DNA of 23,238 nt from an uncultured Bacteroidales bacterium (GTDB taxonomy: Bacteria; Bacteroidota; Bacteroidia; Bacteroidales; UBA932): the NCBI GenBank assembly GCA_934725015.1, contig CAKVAS010000030.1, positions 1 through 23,238 on the forward strand, written 5' to 3'. This document shows, one piece after another, positions 5,710-13,470 of this stretch; position 1 is the first letter of the stretch, and every line of letters starts with the position of its first letter. The notes below the pieces were generated by a model. The model did not search any database and was not told where the DNA came from. It saw only the letters and a program-made list of their open reading frames with translations. The position numbers and the translations under genes were made by a program.

Positions 5710-8070
5710 ATGAACATTATTAACAAAAAGATCGAATTATCCGACGGAAGGATAATCGAGATTGAGACCGGCAAGCTTGCAAAGCAGGCTGACGGCTCTG
5801 TGGTAGTCAAGATGGGCGGCACGATGCTGCTCGCGACGGTCACTGCGGCCAAGGACGCGAAGGATGATGTGGATTTCATGCCGCTCCAGGTCGATTACAA
5901 GGAAAAGTTTTATTCGGCAGGACGCTTCCCGGGCGGATTCATGAAGAGGGAAGGCAAGGCCACGGACGCCGAGGTTCTTACGGCGCGTCTCGTTGACCGT
6001 GCTCTCAGGCCTCTTTTCCCGGAGGACTTCCATGCCGAGGTCTATGTGCAGATTACGCTCATCTCCGCGGAGAAGGACATCCAGCCGGACGCCCTCGCGG
6101 GACTTGCGGCTTCTTCAGCCCTTGCAGTGAGCGACATCCCGTTCGGCGGCCCAATCTCCGAGGTTAGGGTTGTCCGCATCAACGGGGAATTCAAGATTGA
6201 CCCGACTTTCAGCGAGATGGAGCAGGCGGACCTCGACCTTATGGTTGCGGCCACCTACGACAACATCATGATGGTCGAGGGCGAGATGAAGGAAGTGAGC
6301 GAGGCCGACATGCTTGAGGCCATAAAGTTCGCCCACGAGGAAATCAAGAAGCACTGCAAGGTGCAGATGGAACTCACCGAGGAGTGCGGCAAGACCGTGA
6401 AGAGGACTTACTGCCACGAAATCAACGACGAGGAGCTCAAGAAGGCGGTCGAGGCATTCTGCTACGACAAGTGCTACGCCGTGGCAAAGTCCGGTCAGGA
6501 CAAGCACGCCCGCAGCGACGCCTTTGAGGCAATCAAGGAAGAATTCATGCAGACCATCCCTGAGGAAGAGCGCGAGGAGAAGCAGATGATGGTTGACAGA
6601 TACTATCACGCTGTCGAGAAGGCAGCCATGAGGAACCTCATCCTCGACGAGGGCATCCGTCTTGACGGGCGTCACACCGCCGAGGTCCGCCCTATCTGGT
6701 GCGAGGTCGGCTACCTGCCGTGCGCACACGGAAGCGCGGTCTTCACACGAGGCGAGACACAGTCTCTCGCATCCGTCACCCTCGGAACCAAGATGGACAT
6801 GAAGGAGCTCGACGAGGTTCTCGTACAGGGCACCGAGCAGTTCGTCCTCCACTACAACTTCCCGCCGTTCGCAACCGGCGAGGCAAAGGCGCAGAGGGGC
6901 GTGGGCCGTCGTGAAATCGGCCATGGAAACCTCGCGTGGAGGGCTCTCAAGCCGGTGGTTCCGCTCGCTCCCGAAAACCCTTACGCAGTCCGCGTGGTTT
7001 CAGATATCCTTGAGTCCAACGGCTCGTCTTCAATGGCCAGCGTCTGCGGCGGCTGCCTTGCCCTGATGGATGCCGGAGTGAAGATAAAGAAGCCGGTGGC
7101 AGGCGTTGCCATGGGGCTTATCACCGACTCCGACAAGCCTAACGAGCGCTATGCAATCCTCACCGACATTCTCGGCGACGAGGATCACCTCGGCGATATG
7201 GACTTCAAGGTAACTGGAACAAAGGACGGAATCACCGCCACACAGATGGACATCAAGGTCGACGGGCTCTCATACGAAGTGCTCGCGAAGGCGCTTGAGC
7301 AGGCGCGTCAGGGTCGTATGCACATCATGGGCGAGATGATGAAGACCATCAGCGAGCCTCGTGAGGACTACAAGCCGTTCGTTCCGCGCATCGTCCAGAT
7401 TCGTGTTCCGGGTGAGTTCATCGGTGCGATTATCGGCAAGGGCGGCGAGGTCATCCAGAAGATTCAGCGCGAGACCGGCACCACCGTCACTATTACCGAA
7501 GAACAGAATAACGGCGTCAGCGAGGGTGTTGTTGACATCTTCGGTGACAACAAGGAGTGCATGGACAAGGCTCTCGAATGGATTAACGGCATCTGCGCCG
7601 TTCCTGAGGTCGGCAAGGTATATCACGGAAAGGTCGTTTCAATCCTTGAATTCGGTGCGTTCGTGGAGATTCTTCCGGGCAAGGAAGGTCTGCTCCACAT
7701 CTCCGAGCTTGACTGGAAGAAGACCGACAAGGTTGAGGATGTTCTCGCCGTGGGCGACGAGGTTGATGTCAAGCTTCTCGAGATTGACCCTAAGACCGGC
7801 AAGATGCGTCTGAGCCGTCGTGCCCTCATGGAGAAGCCGGAGGGATATGTAGAGCCTGAGCGCAGGCCGAGACCTTCAGGTGACCGTCGTGATGACCGCA
7901 GGGGAGGTGACCGCCGTGACAGCCGCGGACCTCGTCGTGACGGAGACCGTCGCGATGACCGCAGGGGAGGCGACCGCCGCGACAACCGCGGGCCTCGCCG
8001 TGACGAGCGTCAGGATGCTCCGAGGGAGATTCCGATTGCGGACGGGGAGTCTGATCCGAATATGTTCTAA
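5710..8070 (+). CDS. pnp: Polyribonucleotide nucleotidyltransferase (PNPase)
   Basis: PNPase degrades RNA 3'-to-5' by phosphorolysis and can add tails in reverse; it works as a trimer. The 786-residue protein has two RNase PH cores (about 1-230 and 316-550) joined by a helical domain. The second core holds the phosphate-binding NGSSSMASVCGG and the catalytic-site segment LGDEDHLGDMDF with the metal-binding aspartates. A KH domain (GAIIGKGGEVIQ, about 571-582) and an S1 domain (about 634-705, with FGAFVEILPGKEGLLHIS) follow. The last ~70 residues are Arg/Asp/Gly-rich and contain two near-identical 21-residue units. I chose MNIINKKIELSDGR at 5710 because family proteins begin there; the in-frame ATG at 5680 adds ten unconserved basic residues. 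Two hairpins follow the stop. Confidence 0.97.
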   Translation: MNIINKKIELSDGRIIEIETGKLAKQADGSVVVKMGGTMLLATVTAAKDAKDDVDFMPLQVDYKEKFYSAGRFPGGFMKREGKATDAEVLTARLVDRALRPLFPEDFHAEVYVQITLISAEKDIQPDALAGLAASSALAVSDIPFGGPISEVRVVRINGEFKIDPTFSEMEQADLDLMVAATYDNIMMVEGEMKEVSEADMLEAIKFAHEEIKKHCKVQMELTEECGKTVKRTYCHEINDEELKKAVEAFCYDKCYAVAKSGQDKHARSDAFEAIKEEFMQTIPEEEREEKQMMVDRYYHAVEKAAMRNLILDEGIRLDGRHTAEVRPIWCEVGYLPCAHGSAVFTRGETQSLASVTLGTKMDMKELDEVLVQGTEQFVLHYNFPPFATGEAKAQRGVGRREIGHGNLAWRALKPVVPLAPENPYAVRVVSDILESNGSSSMASVCGGCLALMDAGVKIKKPVAGVAMGLITDSDKPNERYAILTDILGDEDHLGDMDFKVTGTKDGITATQMDIKVDGLSYEVLAKALEQARQGRMHIMGEMMKTISEPREDYKPFVPRIVQIRVPGEFIGAIIGKGGEVIQKIQRETGTTVTITEEQNNGVSEGVVDIFGDNKECMDKALEWINGICAVPEVGKVYHGKVVSILEFGAFVEILPGKEGLLHISELDWKKTDKVEDVLAVGDEVDVKLLEIDPKTGKMRLSRRALMEKPEGYVEPERRPRPSGDRRDDRRGGDRRDSRGPRRDGDRRDDRRGGDRRDNRGPRRDERQDAPREIPIADGESDPNMF
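7882..8007 (+). repeat. 63-bp tandem duplication encoding the PNPase Arg-rich tail
   Basis: Unit 1 (7882-7944) and unit 2 (7945-8007) align without gaps and differ at few positions, mostly third codon bases. Each encodes DRRDDRRGGDRRD, then S or N, then RGPRRD. This gives RGG/RGP-like basic repeats at residues 725-745 and 746-766. Confidence 0.85.
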
Positions 8071-8074
8071 AAGC

Positions 8075-8142
8075 AGGGGCTTCATCCCCTCATTTCTACT
8101 AATAAAATAAGCGGCTGGCTAAGATTTCTTGGCCAGCCGCTT
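8075..8142 (+). terminator. Double hairpin terminator region after pnp
   Basis: A small hairpin AGGGG (8075-8079) with CCCCT (8086-8090) begins 5 nt after the pnp stop. A strong stem follows: AAGCGGCTGGCTAAG (8109-8123) with CTTGGCCAGCCGCTT (8128-8142), fifteen pairs with one G-U and a 4-nt loop. The following T tract is weak (GGTTCTTATT), and A-rich sequence precedes the stem, so it may act in both directions. Confidence 0.75.
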
Positions 8143-8175
8143 GGTTCTTATTAAAATCTGTCTTAACTTGCGGTC

Positions 8176-8197
8176 ATTTCTCGTAACCATACGAAAT
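8176..8197. promoter_or_regulatory. Imperfect palindrome upstream of the ECF sigma gene
   Basis: ATTTCTCGTA (8176-8185) and TACGAAAT (8190-8197) form an inverted repeat around ACCA, with the outer arms offset by two bases. It is a candidate regulator site for the locus. I see no good TAnnTTTG promoter in 8143-8277. Confidence 0.3.
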
Positions 8198-8277
8198 AGG
8201 CCGTCAGCCCCAAAATGAAAGAATCTCGCGAACTTGAGTCTCCGAAAAGTAACCATCAGAAAATTTTATGGCGTGAA

Positions 8278-8868
8278 ATGATAAATGTGGACCAGAAGGT
8301 AATTGACGATGTCAATAAAGGCGACGAGCAGGCATTCAGGAGCTTGTTCGACTCATATTGGTCCTATCTCTGCTCCGTGGCTGCCATGTATGTGCCGGAT
8401 TCCTGTGCTGTGGAAGAAATTGTCAGTGATGTCTTCATGAGCATCTGGAATCATAGGGGGCACTATCGTGCGCCTATTCATGCCTATCTTGTGGGCTGTG
8501 TCCGTAATGCCTGTGTCAGTCATCTTCGCTCAAGAATGCTGAAGGAGCGTCTGAAGGAAAGCTATGAAAAAGAACTTCTTCTTTTCGCACAGCAGCGTTG
8601 TCTTGGCGATGAGCATCCGCTTGAGGCGCTTTCTGCAAAGGAAACGGAAGAGAGAATCAGAAAGATTGCTGCCAGCCTTCCGGAACGCTGCCGTCAGGTG
8701 TTTGAACGATATTTCTACTACGGTGAGTCCACCGAGACAATCGCTGAAAGAATGCATATCAGCCAGTCCACGGTAAGGGTGCAACTTAAGACGGCTCTTG
8801 ACCGGATCAGGACCGAACTTGGTATGGCCGTCCTGTTTGCCTATGTCTTCAACGGTCTTGTCAATTAG
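8278..8868 (+). CDS. ECF-type RNA polymerase sigma factor of the PUL
   Basis: This sigma-70 family factor of the extracytoplasmic-function class would direct RNA polymerase to the SusC/SusD operon once freed from its anti-sigma factor. From the ATG at 8278 it is 196 residues. Region 2 spans about 18-85 (GDEQAFRSLFDSYWSYLC through IVSDVFMSIW and VRNACVSHLRSR). Region 4 spans about 133-181 (LPERCRQVFERYF, then AERMHISQSTVRVQLKTAL, a helix-turn-helix). An in-frame ATG at 8215 would give 217 residues, but the added 21 residues look unlike the family start, and 8278 has the A-rich upstream sequence common in this phylum. The FecR-like gene begins 70 nt downstream. This sigma/anti-sigma/SusC order is standard for Bacteroidota glycan loci, often those for host glycans. 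Confidence 0.92.
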   Translation: MINVDQKVIDDVNKGDEQAFRSLFDSYWSYLCSVAAMYVPDSCAVEEIVSDVFMSIWNHRGHYRAPIHAYLVGCVRNACVSHLRSRMLKERLKESYEKELLLFAQQRCLGDEHPLEALSAKETEERIRKIAASLPERCRQVFERYFYYGESTETIAERMHISQSTVRVQLKTALDRIRTELGMAVLFAYVFNGLVN

Positions 8869-8895
8869 GATCGATAAAATTTTTTCAAAATAATT

Positions 8896-8926
8896 GCGCT
8901 CCGGCTAAACACAGTCGGCGCTTTTT
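8896..8926 (+). terminator. Possible intrinsic terminator or attenuator between sigma and anti-sigma genes
   Basis: GCGC (8896-8899) and CGGCT (8902-8906) pair with AGTCG (8913-8917) and GCGC (8918-8921), with a 2-nt bulge on the left side and a 6-nt loop, followed by TTTTT (8922-8926). This is a compact terminator shape within the 70-nt gap, so anti-sigma expression may depend on read-through or its own promoter. Confidence 0.55.
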
Positions 8927-8938
8927 GCGTATTAGTGT

Positions 8939-9949
8939 ATGTCAATCAGAAAAAACGAAGAAAAGATGTTTGGGAATATGGAGTTTGATGAGCTTGTCAT
9001 CGACTATCTCTCCGGGAATCTCCGAGGCACGAAGGCGCGGGCTTTTCTGGACATGATTGATGCTGACGAAAAGTATGCGAGGCGTTTCGATGAACTGAAC
9101 CGTCTCTATGCCTGTTCGCTCACTCCTTACTTTGAGGCGGGACGTGAGAGAAACTGGAAACGGCTACATCGTCGCATGGGCAGGACTTCAGTCAAAAGGA
9201 TTTTTGTGCCCGGCTGGTTCCGGTTGGCTGCGGCTCTTGTGATTGGAGTCGTGTCCGGAATCGGAGTTTCCATGTGGCGCGCCAGGGATGCACAGGGGCA
9301 GATGCTCTGCGAAGTTGTTGTTCCGGAGGGCTCGCGAACATCATTGGTTCTTCCTGATAGTTCCACCGTATGGCTCAATTCGGGTTCCCGGCTTTCATAC
9401 GCCAAGGATTTCGGAAGAAAAAACAGGAATGTCAGCTTGAGCGGAGAGGGTTTTTTTGAGATTCGGCGCGATGAAAAACATCCGTTCGTAGTCAGTGCGG
9501 ATGCCTTGAAGGTCAAAGTTCTCGGAACTGTATTCAATGTGTGTGCGGAAAAGAATGGTGACGATGTTTTTGTGGACCTTGTCAAAGGGAAAGTTGAGGT
9601 GACGTCGGAAACAGGGGAGTCACTTATCCTTGCCCCCGGTCATCGGGCTGTGCTTGACAGAAAGACCGGGAAATTAGCGTCGTCTCTGTCCGAGCCTTTC
9701 GTTTCCGATTGGGTGAGCGGCAGGATGTCATTTTCCAATGCCCCTGTCACGGAGATACTTGCGCGTCTTCAAAAGCATTTCAATGTCAGGATAAAGGTGC
9801 TTGACGACCGTCTTTCGGAAGAATATTTTTCCGGAAGCATAGACCTTGGACTTACGCTCGATGAAATATTGAAATACCTCGATGTTGATGAAAAATATTC
9901 CGTGACAATGAGAGACGGAATCATATATGTTTCTGACAGAAAAAGATAG
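8939..9949 (+). CDS. FecR-family anti-sigma factor
   Basis: This inner-membrane protein would hold the ECF sigma factor inactive until it receives a signal from the SusC-type receptor. The 336-residue sequence has a cytoplasmic N-terminal helical part (to about 85), one membrane segment around 88-110 (WFRLAAALVIGVVSGIGVSM), and a periplasmic FecR domain (VPEGSRTSLVLPDSSTVWLN, then LSGEGFFEIRRDEKHPFVV and VKVLGTVFNVCA). The C-terminal segment (PVTEILARLQKHFNVRIKV to the end) matches the DUF4974-type domain usually found in these proteins. Alternative in-frame ATGs lie at 8966 and 8978; I kept the first. It ends 37 nt before the SusC start. The pairing with an STN-containing SusC is what a trans-envelope relay requires. 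Confidence 0.93.
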   Translation: MSIRKNEEKMFGNMEFDELVIDYLSGNLRGTKARAFLDMIDADEKYARRFDELNRLYACSLTPYFEAGRERNWKRLHRRMGRTSVKRIFVPGWFRLAAALVIGVVSGIGVSMWRARDAQGQMLCEVVVPEGSRTSLVLPDSSTVWLNSGSRLSYAKDFGRKNRNVSLSGEGFFEIRRDEKHPFVVSADALKVKVLGTVFNVCAEKNGDDVFVDLVKGKVEVTSETGESLILAPGHRAVLDRKTGKLASSLSEPFVSDWVSGRMSFSNAPVTEILARLQKHFNVRIKVLDDRLSEEYFSGSIDLGLTLDEILKYLDVDEKYSVTMRDGIIYVSDRKR

Positions 9950-9986
9950 ATAAATAAATTGTTTAACTGATAACCATTTGCATCAA

Positions 9987-12900
9987 ATGACTGAATTTAT
10001 CCCTTGTCTGAGGAAATCTTTCAGACGATGTTTGTCTGCTGTCGTCCTGTTTTTGGCCGTGGGGTTTGCGGCAGAGGCACAGTCGGCTGCGGACATCCGG
10101 GTTACGGTCCACCAGAAAGACCGGCCCATCGTGGCTCTGCTCGACGAAATCGGAAGGCAGTGCGACTGTTCGTTCATCATTCGCGACAACGATGTCAGGA
10201 CGGAGCATAAATTTTCCGTTGACGCTGACAATGAGCTGCTTGACACTGTTCTTAAGCGACTGCTTGCCGGCACGGAACTTCAGTATCAGATTGACGGGCG
10301 AAAGATTTCCATATTCCGTCCGGAAACAAAGAAAAACCCGTCAGGGGGAAGAAATCTTAGAGGCATAGTCACTGACGAGGATGGACAGCCTCTTGTCGGA
10401 GCCATTGTCCTGTTTCCGAACAACCCCTCCGCAGGCACCGAGACGGGCCTTGACGGACGGTTCGAGATTGAGGTCCCGGACGGGGAAGACAGGCTGACCG
10501 TGTCGATAATCGGATTCGAGCAGAAGACGGTAACGCTCCCGAAGGATTTCGCCGGAGTGCTTGAAGTGAGCCTCGTCGAGGACGTGCAGATGCTTGATGA
10601 CGTGGTAGTCGTCGGCTACGGCGTTCAGCGCAAGAGTGTTGTGACGGCGGCCATCAGCAGCGTCAAGGGCGATGCACTCACGCAGACGGCGGGAACACGT
10701 GTGGACAATCTGCTGAAGGGCATGGTGTCAGGTGTTACAATCACGCAGAACTCCGGTCAGCCTGGTTCCGGGACAAAGGTCCGCATACGCGGCATCGGAA
10801 CAATCAATGACAGCAACCCTCTCTACATTGTTGATGGAATGCCGGTCAGCGGCAGCATCGACTATCTCAACCCTGCAGACATTATGTCTGTGGAGATTTT
10901 AAAGGATGCGGCGTCGGCGGCAATATATGGTGCCCGAGGCGCGAACGGGGTCATCCTCGTGACCACTCGGCAGGGCAGCAGTGACCGTCTGTCTGTGGAT
11001 TATTCATTTTCCTATGGATGGCAGAGTCCGTGGCGTACAAAGGATGTGCTGGATGCCACGGAATATGCTGTGCTGATGAACGAAATGAACATGAACAGCG
11101 GCATGTCCCCTGTGTATGATGACCCCAAGTCATTCGGCAGGGGCACGGACTGGCAGAAGGAGGTCTTCAACTATAATGCTCCTGTCATAGAGCATCAGGC
11201 GAGCATCAGTGGCGGCAATGACAAACTGAGTTATTATCTTTCATTCGGCTATCTCTACAACGAGGGCATTATCGGCGGGAACTATAATCGCTCAAACTAT
11301 GACCGCTACAGCGCACGTGCAAACACCACCTACACATTCTTTGACCATTCGGAGCGAAATTGGCTGCGGAACTTCAAGGGTGGTGTCAATATGGCCTATT
11401 CACGCACGACATCAATGAGCATCGGGGAGAACAGCGAGCGCGGGAGCATACTCGGGAGCGCCGTGTCCATGTCGCCGATAATGAAAGTCTATGCCGATGA
11501 CCCGCAGGCTGTCCTTTCCGCTCATCCGAATGCTGTTACGGACTCCAATGGAAATGTCTTTGCCATTGCGGGAGACGATTTCGGGAATATGGTGAATCCT
11601 CTCGCGTCCCTCAGCCTTCCGGGTGACAAGTCGAAGGCGGACAAACTGGTCGGCAATGTGTTCGGAGAACTGGAACTCTATAAGGGATTGAAATTCAAGT
11701 CCTCCTATGGCGTGGAACTGATTTTCAGCGGTAATGACGGCTATCAGATGCCTTATTGGCTCGGACGATATACCTACATGGACCGTTCTTCCGTATGGTC
11801 AAGCATGAGCCGTCTCTTCACATGGCAGGTGGAGAATACTCTTTCATATAATTGTCGGATTGCAGAGCGGCATGACCTCACGATACTTCTCGGACAGTCC
11901 GCCTCGTCTTCGCAGTCGCAGAGTGTCGGAGGTTCAAGCTACGATCTCGGAAACCCCCAACAGCCGTGGATAGACAACACTGAGTCTGACACCAACTCCC
12001 GCAGCGCGTGGGGCTCGCTGTCCCCATTCCATAGGCTTCTGTCGTGGTTCGGAAGAGTAAGTTACAACTATGACGAGAGATATATGGCCGAACTCACGCT
12101 CCGCCGTGACGGCTCGTCGAACTTCGGCCCGTCGCACAAATGGGCGACATTCCCGTCTGTTTCCCTCGGATGGAACATCACGAACGAGCCGTTCATGCAG
12201 AACCGCCCGGCGCAAATATCCGCACTCAAGCTCCGAGGGAGCTGGGGACTCAACGGAAATGAATCGATAGGGTCGTTCCGCTACATCTCAACCGTAACTT
12301 CCGGCGTCGGATACATTTTGGGTCCCGAGGGGCTCAATTCGATAAAGCCGGGCGTGACGCCGGTCGCCTATCCTAATGACCGGCTCAAATGGGAACAGTC
12401 GGAGCAGTACAATGTCGGACTGGATGCGGGATTCTTCGGCAACTCTCTGACATTTACCATAGACTGGTTCAACAAGAGGACAAACGGGATGCTCATGACA
12501 GTTCCTCTTCCTCAATATATCGGGAACTCAAGGCCTTACGGCAATGTGGGCGATATGATGAACACAGGAGTGGAGATGGACATTCGTTACCGTTTTGCCA
12601 AGGGTGACTTCAATTTTGAGATAGGCGGTAATGCGACATATGTGAAGAATCGTGTCATCCGCCTCGGCAATCAGAACGGATGGGCGAACTATGACACGGT
12701 GCTCGGAAACATCGGCACCATCACCCGTGCGGAAAACGGAGAGCCTTTCCCTTTCTTCTATGGAATGCGCACGGACGGGATATTCCAGACGCAGGAGGAG
12801 GTTTCTTCATATGTTAATGCGGCTGGGGAGATGCTCCAGAAAGACGCGAAGCCGGGTGATGTCAGATTTGTTGATGTGAATGGCGACGGCACCATTGATG

Positions 12901-13415
12901 ACGAGGACCGCACAAAGATAGGGAAGGGGTCTCCGGACTGGATCCTCGGAGCCCACATCAGCATCGGATGGAAACGTATAGACCTGTCCGCATTACTATA
13001 TGCCTCAATAGGCAACGACATCTTCGATGCTTCCTGTCGCTCTGACTATCCCTATCTGAATATGCCGCGCTATATGCTTTCGCGTTGGACCGGTCCGGGG
13101 TCTTCCAACAGGATTCCGCGTCTTTCCCGCAAGGTGGATGCGACAAACTGGCAGTCTTCCGACCTCTATGTTCATGACGGGTCTTTTCTGCGTCTGCGTA
13201 ATCTGCAGCTCGGCTATACGATGCCTGAGAAATGGATGAATACGATATTCGTTCAAAGACTGCGCTTCTATGTCGGCGTCGAGAATCTCTTCACGCTCAC
13301 CCGCTATGACGGCTTTGATCCTGAGACTGCGTCCGGAGGCACATCCACCGGAGTTGACAGAGGAGTCTATCCGACTCCGCGAACAGTTTCTGTCGGTGTT
13401 CAAGTGACTTTCTGA
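9987..13415 (+). CDS. SusC/RagA-type TonB-dependent outer-membrane transporter with STN domain
   Basis: This 22-strand-barrel class protein imports oligosaccharides across the outer membrane with its SusD lid, powered by TonB-ExbBD. The 1142-residue sequence begins with a signal peptide (about 1-25, ending AAEA). An STN signalling domain follows (about 35-106), then a carboxypeptidase-regulatory-like domain (about 123-195, LRGIVTDEDGQPLVGA), the SusC hallmark LDDVVVVGYGVQRKS near 202, a plug with GIGTINDSNPLYIVDGMPV and ASAAIYGARGANGVILVTT, and the barrel ending in VSVGVQVTF with terminal Phe. A loop DVNGDGTIDDEDRTKIG near 964 looks Ca-binding, as in many SusC proteins. I chose ATG 9987; a TTG start at 9978 adds three residues. 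The STN domain indicates that this transporter also signals to the FecR-like protein just upstream. Confidence 0.96.
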   Translation: MTEFIPCLRKSFRRCLSAVVLFLAVGFAAEAQSAADIRVTVHQKDRPIVALLDEIGRQCDCSFIIRDNDVRTEHKFSVDADNELLDTVLKRLLAGTELQYQIDGRKISIFRPETKKNPSGGRNLRGIVTDEDGQPLVGAIVLFPNNPSAGTETGLDGRFEIEVPDGEDRLTVSIIGFEQKTVTLPKDFAGVLEVSLVEDVQMLDDVVVVGYGVQRKSVVTAAISSVKGDALTQTAGTRVDNLLKGMVSGVTITQNSGQPGSGTKVRIRGIGTINDSNPLYIVDGMPVSGSIDYLNPADIMSVEILKDAASAAIYGARGANGVILVTTRQGSSDRLSVDYSFSYGWQSPWRTKDVLDATEYAVLMNEMNMNSGMSPVYDDPKSFGRGTDWQKEVFNYNAPVIEHQASISGGNDKLSYYLSFGYLYNEGIIGGNYNRSNYDRYSARANTTYTFFDHSERNWLRNFKGGVNMAYSRTTSMSIGENSERGSILGSAVSMSPIMKVYADDPQAVLSAHPNAVTDSNGNVFAIAGDDFGNMVNPLASLSLPGDKSKADKLVGNVFGELELYKGLKFKSSYGVELIFSGNDGYQMPYWLGRYTYMDRSSVWSSMSRLFTWQVENTLSYNCRIAERHDLTILLGQSASSSQSQSVGGSSYDLGNPQQPWIDNTESDTNSRSAWGSLSPFHRLLSWFGRVSYNYDERYMAELTLRRDGSSNFGPSHKWATFPSVSLGWNITNEPFMQNRPAQISALKLRGSWGLNGNESIGSFRYISTVTSGVGYILGPEGLNSIKPGVTPVAYPNDRLKWEQSEQYNVGLDAGFFGNSLTFTIDWFNKRTNGMLMTVPLPQYIGNSRPYGNVGDMMNTGVEMDIRYRFAKGDFNFEIGGNATYVKNRVIRLGNQNGWANYDTVLGNIGTITRAENGEPFPFFYGMRTDGIFQTQEEVSSYVNAAGEMLQKDAKPGDVRFVDVNGDGTIDDEDRTKIGKGSPDWILGAHISIGWKRIDLSALLYASIGNDIFDASCRSDYPYLNMPRYMLSRWTGPGSSNRIPRLSRKVDATNWQSSDLYVHDGSFLRLRNLQLGYTMPEKWMNTIFVQRLRFYVGVENLFTLTRYDGFDPETASGGTSTGVDRGVYPTPRTVSVGVQVTF

Positions 13416-13470
13416 ACCGTAGGCATAAACTTTTGTCCTTGAAAATAGGAAACTCCTTAAAATTTTGAAA

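Noticed and set aside
7882..8007. A CRISPR-like or satellite repeat
   Set aside because: The repeat is in frame inside pnp, has only two adjoining units and no spacers; it is a coding duplication.
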